Shown piece after piece: positions 15,179-22,697 of a stretch of 26,005 nt of DNA (the stretch's first letter is position 1; each line of letters begins with the position of its first letter). Position numbers and translations under genes: made by a program. Source of the stretch: DAOTOJ01 sp035451285 (GTDB lineage Bacteria > Patescibacteriota > Minisyncoccia > UBA6257 > Brennerbacteraceae). The notes beneath the pieces were generated by a model that saw only the letters and a list, made by a program, of their open reading frames with translations, was not told where the DNA came from and ran no database searches. The stretch covers positions 1 through 26,005 of the forward strand of contig DAOTOJ010000006.1 of assembly GCA_035451285.1 (NCBI GenBank), given 5' to 3'.

Positions 15179-15622
15179 AAATTGATTTTTAAACTGGCGA
15201 TTTATTTCCCGATTTATTTCCCGGGTTAATATTTTTCGCCTTTTTTCAAACTTCTTTTTGCCTTTAGCTAAAGCAAATTCTAATTTGATTACCTTATTTT
15301 TATTATATACTTTTAAAGGCACTAATGTCAACCCCTTTTGTTTTAAGCTGTTTTTTAGATAAATTAATTCTTTTTTATTTAATAGGACTTTTCTATCTCT
15401 TAATTCGTCGTTTAAAAACTTATTATTTTTTTGATAAGCAGAGATTTTAGCATTAATTAAAAATAATTCTTCGTCCTTAAAAACCAGATAGCTATCAACT
15501 AATCTAATTTGTTTATTTCTAATAGCTTTTACCTCATTGCCGGTTAATACTAAACCACCTTCGAATTTTTCTAAAATTTCGTAGTTAAAATAAGCCTTTT
15601 TATTTTCAGCGTAGTTTGCCAT
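15155..15622 (-). CDS. smpB: SsrA-binding protein SmpB, 3' end overlapping tmRNA
   Basis: This 155-aa OB-fold protein delivers tmRNA to stalled ribosomes. It shows NKKAYFNYEILEKFEGGLVLTGNEVKAIR, the classical start, followed by SYLVFKDEELFLINAKISAY, LTLVPLKVYNKNKVIKLEFALAKGKKKFEKR and a helical tail that normally enters the mRNA channel. That tail has a 12-bp tandem DNA duplication (15198-15221) giving REINREIN. The last seven residues (GDDRNRP) and the stop codon are encoded by the first 24 nt of mature tmRNA. It is divergent from argS, with a 41-nt gap holding a palindromic -10. Confidence 0.95.
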   Translation of the reverse strand: MANYAENKKAYFNYEILEKFEGGLVLTGNEVKAIRNKQIRLVDSYLVFKDEELFLINAKISAYQKNNKFLNDELRDRKVLLNKKELIYLKNSLKQKGLTLVPLKVYNKNKVIKLEFALAKGKKKFEKRRKILTREINREINRQFKNQFGDDRNRP

Positions 15623-15645
15623 TAAGTATTTTTTAATTTCTAAAA

Positions 15646-15659
15646 TTATTATATAATAA
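15646..15659. promoter_or_regulatory. Palindromic bidirectional -10 for smpB and argS
   Basis: TTATTATATAATAA is a perfect 14-bp palindrome containing TATAAT on both strands (15652-15657 plus, 15653-15648 minus). On the plus strand the start would fall at 15664, exactly the A of the argS ATG (leaderless). On the minus strand it would fall near 15641, giving smpB a leader of about 20 nt. No clear -35 is visible on the plus strand. Confidence 0.55.
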
Positions 15660-15663
15660 AATT

Positions 15664-17334
15664 ATGAATTCAAGCGATTTGAAATTAAAATTACAAAAAT
15701 TTTTAAGAATTAAAGAGGATTTTGAAGTTTTTATTCCTTCTCAAATTGAATTTGGAGACTTATCAACTAATTTAGCTTTCGTTTTGGCTCAAAAACAAAA
15801 CTCTTCACCTTTTACTATTGCTCAAGATTTAACTAAAGAATTAATAACTAATAAAAATTTCTTTCAATCTTTTCAAAAGATTGAAAATAAAAACGGTTAT
15901 GTTAATTTTTTCATTAATGAAAAAATTTTATTTGAAAAAACCAAAAAATCATTGATTAAAAGTAAAAAATTACCCCAAAATGTACTAATTGAATTTTCTT
16001 CGCCTAACATTGGAAAGCCTTTATCAATTGCCCATTTGCGCTCAACAATTATTGGCGATTCTCTATCAAGAATTTATGATTATTTAGGGTTTAAAGTAAT
16101 TAGAGATAATCATTTGGGAGATTGGGGATTGCAAATTGGCAAACTGATTGCTGCTTTTAAAATTTATTCTAAAAAGAAATTAACTCAAGTTACTTTAAAA
16201 GATCTTTATAAATTGTATGTTAAATTTAATGAAGAAGAAAAAAAGGATTCTTCATTAACCCAATTAGCTAAGCTTGAAACTAAAAAACTTCAAGATAATG
16301 ATAAAGAAAATCTTAAGATTTGGAAAGTTTTTTATCAAAAAACCTTAGTTGATTATAAAAAAATTTATAAAATTTTGAATGTTGATTTTGATTATTTTTA
16401 TGGAGAAAGCCATTATCAAAAAATAGCTCAAAAATTAATAAATGATTTAGAAAAAAAGAAAAAAGCCATTAAAAGCGAAGGAGCTTTAATAATTCCCCTT
16501 GAAGAATATAATTTGCCGCCTTTAATTATTAGAAAATCAGACGGAGCTTTGCTTTATGCCTCTAATGATTTAGCAACGATTGTTTTTAGAGAAAAGAGAT
16601 TCAAACCAGCAAAAGTTTTATATGTTATTGCTAGCGAACAAACCTTGTATCTTGAACAGTTATTTAAAGCGGCTTTTAAATTAAAATTAACCAAAAGCGA
16701 ATTAGTTCATATTAAGTTTGGAATGCTTTTGGGGGAAAACAAAAAGAAACTTTCAACTAGAGGGGGAAGAATCGTTGATTTAGAGGAAGTTATAAATTTA
16801 GCAATCGAAAAAGCTTTGGCTTTTGTTTTAAAGAAAAATTCTAAAATGTCTAAAAAACAAGCTCTTAAAATAGCGCAAGTTATTGGAATCGGAGCTTTAA
16901 AATATAACGATTTGTCTCAAAATAAATCCAATGATATTGTGCTTAATTGGAATAAACTTCTTTCTTTAGATTCCAATAGCTCTATTTATCTCCAATATAC
17001 TTATGCTAGATTTTTAAATATTCTTAAAAAAGCCAAGTTTAAAAAACCGGCCAACGCTTTAAAAAATTTAGAAGAAGAAGATTTAATAATTTTAAGAAAA
17101 TTATCACAATTTAAAGAAGTAATTAAAAATTCTCAGATAGAAAACTCTCCTAATTTAATAGCTAATTATCTTTATGCTCTGAGTGTTTTAGCAAATAATT
17201 ATTATGAAAAGACCAATATTTTAAAATCAGAAACGAAATTAAAAAACCAAAGATTAACGCTTAGTTATTATTTAACCTTGGTCATTGAAACCGGTTTAGG
17301 TTTGTTAGGTATAAAAGTCTTGCCTAAAATTTAA
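15664..17334 (+). CDS. argS: Arginyl-tRNA synthetase
   Basis: This 556-aa class I synthetase charges tRNA-Arg. A short N-terminal Add-1-like domain (about 1-90, IEFGDLSTNLAFVLAQ) precedes the Rossmann fold, with SSPNIGKPLSIAHLRSTIIGDSLSR and the DNHLGDWGLQIGKL signature of ArgRS. The HIGH motif reads SIAH (121-124), so the first His is missing. KKLSTRGG (361-368) replaces KMSKS, as is usual in ArgRS. The DALR anticodon-binding domain begins near YLQYTYARFLNIL and ends LLGIKVLPKI. The length is typical. A TATAAT six bases before the ATG predicts a leaderless mRNA. ileS follows after 24 nt with its own promoter-like sequence. Confidence 0.95.
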   Translation: MNSSDLKLKLQKFLRIKEDFEVFIPSQIEFGDLSTNLAFVLAQKQNSSPFTIAQDLTKELITNKNFFQSFQKIENKNGYVNFFINEKILFEKTKKSLIKSKKLPQNVLIEFSSPNIGKPLSIAHLRSTIIGDSLSRIYDYLGFKVIRDNHLGDWGLQIGKLIAAFKIYSKKKLTQVTLKDLYKLYVKFNEEEKKDSSLTQLAKLETKKLQDNDKENLKIWKVFYQKTLVDYKKIYKILNVDFDYFYGESHYQKIAQKLINDLEKKKKAIKSEGALIIPLEEYNLPPLIIRKSDGALLYASNDLATIVFREKRFKPAKVLYVIASEQTLYLEQLFKAAFKLKLTKSELVHIKFGMLLGENKKKLSTRGGRIVDLEEVINLAIEKALAFVLKKNSKMSKKQALKIAQVIGIGALKYNDLSQNKSNDIVLNWNKLLSLDSNSSIYLQYTYARFLNILKKAKFKKPANALKNLEEEDLIILRKLSQFKEVIKNSQIENSPNLIANYLYALSVLANNYYEKTNILKSETKLKNQRLTLSYYLTLVIETGLGLLGIKVLPKI

Positions 17335-17348
17335 AATAATTATATTAT
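17320..17348 (+). promoter_or_regulatory. Promoter of ileS, nearly leaderless
   Basis: TTGCCT (17320-17325), a 17-bp spacer and TATTAT (17343-17348) predict a start near 17355, 4 nt before the ileS ATG. An overlapping TATAAC (17346-17351) would start at 17358. The -35 lies within the last codons of argS. Confidence 0.45.
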
Positions 17349-17358
17349 AACTATTTAT

Positions 17359-20300
17359 ATGTCTAAGAGTAATTCAGATAAAATATTAGATTTAGCAAAA
17401 ATTGAAAAAAAGGTTTTAAATTTTTGGGAAAAAGAAAAAATTTTTGATAAACTTCAAAATAAATCTTATCCTAAAAAATTTATCTTTTACGAAGGCCCTC
17501 CAACCGCTAACGGTGCCCCTGGAATTCACCATGGATTAGCTCGGGCTTATAAAGATATTATTACTCGCCATAGAAATTTAAAAGGTTATTGGGTGTTAAG
17601 AAAAGCTGGTTGGGATACCCATGGTTTGCCAGTTGAAATTCAAGTTGAAAAACAAATAGGAGTAAAAACCAAATCAGATATCGAAAAATTTGGAGTAGCA
17701 AAATTTAACGAACTTTGCAAGAAATCTGTCTGGGAATTTAAAAATTTGTGGGATAAATTTACTAAAAGAATCGGTTATCTTCTTGATCTAAACAATCCCT
17801 ATATTACTTATGAGAATTACTATATTGAATCTAATTGGTGGATTTTAAAAAAAATTTGGCAAAAAAATCTTCTTTATAAAGATTTTAAAGTTGTGCCATA
17901 TTGCCCTAGATGCGAGACTTCCTTATCTTCCCATGAAGTTGCTCAGGGTTATCAAGACGTAGAAGAAACTTCAATTTATTTAAAATTTAGAGTTTTAAAT
18001 TCTCAATTTGATTTGCCTACTTATTTTTTAGTTTGGACTACTACTCCTTGGACTTTGCCAGCTAATTTAGCTTTAGCTATTAATCCCGAAATTGATTATG
18101 TTTGGGCAAAAACAGAAAATGAAATCTTAGTTTTAGCTAAAAATAGATTAAGTGTTTTAAAAAATAATTACGAAATAATAAAAGAGCAACTTGGCAAACA
18201 GCTTAAAAATTTAAAATACGAGCCATTGTACTCTGATTTATTAGAGCAAAAGCCAATTAATATCGGAAACGCTTTTAAAGCTTTAGAAGCTGAATTTGCA
18301 ACCGATATTGAAGGAACTGGAATTGTCCATATTGCTCCGATGTACGGCGAGGATGATTTTTCTTTGGGTAAAAAATATAATCTACCCCAATATCATACTG
18401 TTTCTAAAAATGGCAAATTTTTAGATTTTATAAAAAATTGGCAAGCAATGGATATCAGAGAAGCTAATCCCTTAATTATTGAAGATTTAAATAAGAGAGG
18501 TTTACTTTATAAAACAGAAAAAATTATTCACACTTATCCATTTTGCTGGAGATGTGATACTCCCTTATTATATTATGCCTATGATTCATGGTTTATAAAA
18601 ATGAGTTCTTTAAGAGATAAATTGATTAGTAATAATGAAAAAATTAATTGGATTCCTGAAAATTTAAAATATGGTAGATTTGGCGAATGGCTGAAAGATA
18701 ATAAAGACTGGAATTTATCGCGTAAAAGATATTGGGGAACTCCTTTGCCAATTTGGAAGTGTTCTAATAATCATGAATTAGCCATAGGTTCTTTAAAAGA
18801 ATTATATGATTATAATTATTCAAAAACTAATTTTTATTTAATGAGACATGGAGAAGCTGATTCCAATATTAAAGGTTATAATTCTTGTTATCCCGAAAAA
18901 AAGCTAAATAATTTAACCCTAAAAGGCGAAAAACAAGTTAGAAAAACCGCCCAAGAATTGAAAGCTAAAAATATAAATTTTGATTTAATAGTTAGTTCGG
19001 ATTTATTAAGGACCAAGCAAACAGCCAAAATTTTAAAAGAATATTTTCCTAAAACTAAATTGATTTTTGATAAAAATTTAAGGGAAGTAAATTTTGGTTC
19101 TCTAAATTCCAAGCCTTTAAAAATTTTTCAGGAGTTTTATAGAAAAATAATAGATCCTAATTTAAAATTTAAAACCAAAATTAATCCCCAAGCAGAAAGT
19201 TTTGAAGAAGTGTTGAAAAGAGTAACTAAAACGATTGAAAGATTAGTAACTAAATATCCCAATAAAAATATTTTGATAATTAGCCATGGTTTACCCTTAA
19301 AACTTTTAGCTTTTAAGCTCAACGGATCATTAGATTATAAACAATTTGTTTCTTTCCAGGAATTTAAAACTTCCCAAGTTAAAAATTATAGCTATGCTAA
19401 TTTGCCAAAAAATAAAAATAACCTCGATTTTCATAAACCCTATATTGATCAAATAACTTTAAAGTGTCCTAAGTGCCACGAGAAAATGACTAGAGTTGAA
19501 GATTTAATAGATGTATGGTTTGACTCTGGAGCAATGCCAATTTCACAAATGCATTTTCCGTTTAATTATTTGAAAGAAGAAGAGGATCCTGTAAAAATTG
19601 ATTATCAAAAATTAATGAAAAAAATTGATTATCCTTTTCCAGCTGACTATATTTCTGAAGGAATAGACCAAACTAGGGGCTGGTTCTATTCGCTTTTAGC
19701 AATTTCAACTCTTTTGGATTTGGGACCAAGTTATTTAAATGTTATTAGTTTTAATTCGGTATTAGATGAAAACGGCCAAAAAATGTCCAAATCAAAGGGG
19801 AATATAGTTGATCCTTGGGAAATGATAGATAAATATGGGGCTGATAGTTTGCGTTGGTATTTCTATACTATTAATAATCCCGGAGAATACAAAAAATTTT
19901 CCCAAAAAGATTTAGCTGGGGCAAAAGGAGAAATTCTAACTTTATTGAATATTTTGAGATTTTTTGAGTTTTATAATAAATCAAAACTGGATTTTAATAA
20001 AAAAACTACCAACCTTTCAATAATTGAAAAATGGATTAATGAAAGATTCAAAAAATTGGTCAAGGAAGTAGATGATAACTTAAATAATTATAAGGTTTTT
20101 GAAGCTGCCAGATTAATAGAGGAATTTATTAATGATTTTTCAAAATGGTATTTAAGAAGAATGAGGCAAAAATTTCAAAAACCAGCCAGTAAAAAAGAAT
20201 TTGAGAATCACTCTATATTTTTAGCTAAGCTTTTAATGGACTTTTCCAAATTAATTGCTCCTTTTATTCCTTTTACAGCCGAATATTTATACCAAGAGCT

Positions 20301-20919
20301 TTTAAGCTTTTCAAAAAATAATAAAGGTTATCCCCAAAGCGTTCATTTATCTCAGTTTCCTAAATCAACTTCTAAGATAAATAGCCAAATTTTAGATAAA
20401 ATGCAAATTGTTCGTGAAATTTCGGAAAATGTTTTGATGCTTAGGGCCCAAAATTCTTTAAAGGTTAGGCAGCCTTTAAAAATTTTGGAAATTAGATTCA
20501 AAAATAAAGATTTTTTTCTTAGTAAAGAATTTTTAGAAGTTTTAGAACAAGAATTAAATATTAAAAAAGTTAAAATAGTCTCTAAATTCAGCGCCAAACA
20601 AAAAGCAGTTGATTTTACTAATAACGATTTTGATTTAGAACTTGAAACCTATCTTGATGAAACCTTAATTCAAGAAGGAATTGTTAGGGAAATTATCAGA
20701 AATGTTCAAGAGCTTCGCCAAAAGGCGAATCTAACCCCTAAAGATAAAATAACTCTTTATCTCAATTTTCCTAAAACTTTAGATTCTTTAAAGACTCAAA
20801 AAGATTTTTTCAAAAAAGAAACTAATGCTTCTCAAATTTTATTTACTAAAATTAAAAGCAAATATCAAAACCCAGTAAAGCTAGATAATGGAGAAGAGAT
20901 TTTGATTTCAATTAAATAA
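17359..20919 (+). CDS. ileS: Isoleucyl-tRNA synthetase with inserted histidine phosphatase domain
   Basis: This 1186-aa class I synthetase charges tRNA-Ile. Catalytic motifs are GIHH (55-58) in GPPTANGAPGIHHGLARAYKD, in place of HIGH, and KMSKS (808-812). The CP1 editing domain (TTTPWTLPANLA to GTGIVHIAPMYGEDDF) is complete. The anticodon-binding helices and a C-terminal DUF5915-like domain follow. The pattern is that of the eukaryote-like IleRS2 type. Between RYWGTPLPIWKC and KPYIDQITLKCPKC, where other IleRS2 proteins have about 20 residues, lie about 200 residues forming a full histidine phosphatase. The protein is accordingly longer than the usual roughly 1000-1050. I see no frameshift, and codon usage matches its neighbours. 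It is followed 16 nt later by a tRNA-binding protein. Confidence 0.96.
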   Translation: MSKSNSDKILDLAKIEKKVLNFWEKEKIFDKLQNKSYPKKFIFYEGPPTANGAPGIHHGLARAYKDIITRHRNLKGYWVLRKAGWDTHGLPVEIQVEKQIGVKTKSDIEKFGVAKFNELCKKSVWEFKNLWDKFTKRIGYLLDLNNPYITYENYYIESNWWILKKIWQKNLLYKDFKVVPYCPRCETSLSSHEVAQGYQDVEETSIYLKFRVLNSQFDLPTYFLVWTTTPWTLPANLALAINPEIDYVWAKTENEILVLAKNRLSVLKNNYEIIKEQLGKQLKNLKYEPLYSDLLEQKPINIGNAFKALEAEFATDIEGTGIVHIAPMYGEDDFSLGKKYNLPQYHTVSKNGKFLDFIKNWQAMDIREANPLIIEDLNKRGLLYKTEKIIHTYPFCWRCDTPLLYYAYDSWFIKMSSLRDKLISNNEKINWIPENLKYGRFGEWLKDNKDWNLSRKRYWGTPLPIWKCSNNHELAIGSLKELYDYNYSKTNFYLMRHGEADSNIKGYNSCYPEKKLNNLTLKGEKQVRKTAQELKAKNINFDLIVSSDLLRTKQTAKILKEYFPKTKLIFDKNLREVNFGSLNSKPLKIFQEFYRKIIDPNLKFKTKINPQAESFEEVLKRVTKTIERLVTKYPNKNILIISHGLPLKLLAFKLNGSLDYKQFVSFQEFKTSQVKNYSYANLPKNKNNLDFHKPYIDQITLKCPKCHEKMTRVEDLIDVWFDSGAMPISQMHFPFNYLKEEEDPVKIDYQKLMKKIDYPFPADYISEGIDQTRGWFYSLLAISTLLDLGPSYLNVISFNSVLDENGQKMSKSKGNIVDPWEMIDKYGADSLRWYFYTINNPGEYKKFSQKDLAGAKGEILTLLNILRFFEFYNKSKLDFNKKTTNLSIIEKWINERFKKLVKEVDDNLNNYKVFEAARLIEEFINDFSKWYLRRMRQKFQKPASKKEFENHSIFLAKLLMDFSKLIAPFIPFTAEYLYQELLSFSKNNKGYPQSVHLSQFPKSTSKINSQILDKMQIVREISENVLMLRAQNSLKVRQPLKILEIRFKNKDFFLSKEFLEVLEQELNIKKVKIVSKFSAKQKAVDFTNNDFDLELETYLDETLIQEGIVREIIRNVQELRQKANLTPKDKITLYLNFPKTLDSLKTQKDFFKKETNASQILFTKIKSKYQNPVKLDNGEEILISIK
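18826..19419 (+). other. Histidine phosphatase (phosphoglycerate-mutase-like) domain inside IleRS
   Basis: IleRS residues about 490-687 match the RHG histidine-phosphatase superfamily from end to end. FYLMRHGEAD has Arg496 and the phospho-accepting His497. LTLKGEKQVRKTAQELK follows, then IVSSDLLRTKQTAKIL with Arg551, LREVNFGSL with the acid Glu576, and NILIISHGLPLKLLA with the second His643. All four phosphate-pocket residues and the acid are present, so the domain looks catalytically competent. The substrate is unknown. It is inserted between Cys468/His472 and Cys703/Cys706, which probably form one zinc knuckle, so the synthetase fold could stay continuous around it. Confidence 0.9.
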
Positions 20920-20935
20920 TTAACAATCATTAATT

Positions 20936-21256
20936 ATGATTAATATTGAAGATTTTAAAAATATTGATTTAAGAGTAGCTAGAATTTTGGAAGCTGAAAA
21001 AGTTGAAAATTCTGACAATCTTTTAAAACTTAAACTTGATTTAGGAAACGAAACCCGCCAAATTGTTTCAGGGATTAGTCGATATTATCAAACTCAAGAC
21101 TTAATAAATAAAGAAATTATTATTGTTTATAATTTAGAACCAAAAACTATTAAAGGGATAGAATCTCAAGGAATGCTATTAGCAGCTAAAGATGAAAATA
21201 ACCTTTGTTTATTAACTTGTGATAAAGAAATTACTCCTGGAACAAAAATATCTTAA
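20936..21256 (+). CDS. Trbp111/MetRS-C-like tRNA-binding protein
   Basis: This 106-aa protein is a stand-alone EMAP-II/Trbp111 OB-fold tRNA-binding domain. DLRVARILEAEKVENSDNLLKLKLDLG starts at residue 11, VSGI is at about 44-47, and the signature GIESQGMLLAA is at 74-84. This domain is fused to the C-terminus of many methionyl-tRNA synthetases, or free as Trbp111 or CsaA. It binds the tRNA elbow or acts as a helper of synthetases. It follows ileS by 16 nt, so it is probably cotranscribed. Assistance to IleRS or a MetRS encoded elsewhere is inference. Its stop overlaps that of rtcB by bases 21253-21256 (TTAA). Confidence 0.88.
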   Translation: MINIEDFKNIDLRVARILEAEKVENSDNLLKLKLDLGNETRQIVSGISRYYQTQDLINKEIIIVYNLEPKTIKGIESQGMLLAAKDENNLCLLTCDKEITPGTKIS

Positions 21257-22689
21257 CCCTTAATTACTCCTAATGGAATAAGTTTTACAACTTTTTTAGC
21301 AAGTCCTTGTCGATCGACAACCTCGACTACTTCTGAAACATTTTTATAAGCTACAGGAGCTTCTTCTGCTAATCCTGAATAAGAGCCAGCTTCAACTGCA
21401 ATGCCTTTATTAGCTAATTCTTTTTTCAAATTTTCCCCCTTGACCATTTTTTTAGCTTTAGTTCTTGACATAGTTCTTCCTGCTCCATGGCAGGTAGAAC
21501 CAAAACTTTCTTGAATTGCTTTTTCTTTTCCGATTAAAACATAAGAGCTAGTACCCATTGAACCAGGAATTAAAACCGGTTGGCCAATATTTTGATATTT
21601 TTCAGGAATTTCTAAACTACCCTTACTAAAAGAGCGGGTAGCGCCTTTGCGGTGAATTAATAGTTTTAAATTATCATAAGTTTCAATTTTACCTATATTA
21701 TGAGCAACATCATAAATCAAAGAAAGTTCTTGGTTTTTCCCAAAAATATTTTGCCAAGCTTTTCTTATTTCTATGGTTATTAATTGTCTATTAGCCCAAG
21801 CAAAATTGGCGCTGGCATTCATTGCTTTAAAATAATTTTGTCCTAAGCTGGAATTAAATGGCGCGCAAGCCAATTGCTGGTCAATTAATTTTATTTGATA
21901 ATCATTTAAGTGTTTAAGCATCAGCGAAATATAGTCCGTTGCTACTTGATGTCCTAATCCTCGACTGCCACAATGGATCATAATAACCACTTGATTTTTA
22001 AAAAGATTTAGTTCTTGAGCCACTTGATTATCAAAAATTTCAGCTACTTTTTGAATTTCTACGAAATGATTGCCAGCGCCAATTGTTCCCAGTTGCGTTT
22101 TTCCTCTTTTTTTAGCTTTTTGTGAAACCGAACTAGAATCAGCTAATAATTTCCCAGCTGATTCGCAAAATTCTTTATCTTGCTCATTTGCCAAATCGTT
22201 GTTTAACATAAAATCAACTCCATTTTCTAAAACTTTATCTAAATCATTAAAGCTTAAATTCAGATAACCGCCTTCACCAACTCCGCTAGGAACCTCTTTA
22301 TAAATTTCTTTAGTTAATTTAGGAATTTTTTCTTTAATTTCAGGTTCTATTAAATTAGAACGTAGTAGCCTTACTCCGCAATTAATATCAAAGCCTATTG
22401 CTCCTGGAGAAATAATGCCATTATCCTCAATTTTACTTGCAAATACTCCGCCAATTGGAGCTCCATAACCTTCGTGAATATCTGGCATAGCTAAAACATA
22501 TTTATAAACTCCATTTAAAGTTGTCAAATTTATAAGTTGATTTAATGATTGGTCTTGAAACAATGCTTCAAGCATTGACTCTGAACTATAAACCCTAGCT
22601 GGGACTTTCATTTTTGCATCGAAATCTATTGGAATTTCCCAAAGATAATCTGTTAATTTATTTAGATTGTTTTTTGAAATATTGGTCAT
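21253..22689 (-). CDS. rtcB: RNA ligase RtcB
   Basis: This 478-aa GTP- and Mn-dependent ligase joins RNA 3'-phosphate or 2',3'-cyclic phosphate to 5'-OH ends. Metal ligands are visible: Asp101 and Cys104 (GFDINCGVRLL), His208 (AGNHFVE), His239 (MIHCGSRGLGH) and His330 (DVAHNIG). The guanylylated His is His401 in CHGAGRTMSR. HRKGATRSF and PGSMGTSSYV also match. The length is typical. It follows recG by 8 nt and is probably cotranscribed with it. No archease or tRNA-intron gene is in view, so tRNA or rRNA repair is a more likely role than splicing (inference). Confidence 0.95.
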   Translation of the reverse strand: MTNISKNNLNKLTDYLWEIPIDFDAKMKVPARVYSSESMLEALFQDQSLNQLINLTTLNGVYKYVLAMPDIHEGYGAPIGGVFASKIEDNGIISPGAIGFDINCGVRLLRSNLIEPEIKEKIPKLTKEIYKEVPSGVGEGGYLNLSFNDLDKVLENGVDFMLNNDLANEQDKEFCESAGKLLADSSSVSQKAKKRGKTQLGTIGAGNHFVEIQKVAEIFDNQVAQELNLFKNQVVIMIHCGSRGLGHQVATDYISLMLKHLNDYQIKLIDQQLACAPFNSSLGQNYFKAMNASANFAWANRQLITIEIRKAWQNIFGKNQELSLIYDVAHNIGKIETYDNLKLLIHRKGATRSFSKGSLEIPEKYQNIGQPVLIPGSMGTSSYVLIGKEKAIQESFGSTCHGAGRTMSRTKAKKMVKGENLKKELANKGIAVEAGSYSGLAEEAPVAYKNVSEVVEVVDRQGLAKKVVKLIPLGVIKG

Positions 22690-22697
22690 TATTTTAG

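Noticed and set aside
18888..19322. Two minus-strand frames within the IleRS phosphatase insert
   Set aside because: They are shadows of the plus-strand domain, which has clear catalytic motifs. They are not evidence of a separate inserted gene.
18826..19419. IleRS insert as an intein or mobile element
   Set aside because: There are no intein splice-junction residues, no homing endonuclease motif and no flanking repeats, and the content is a histidine phosphatase fold.
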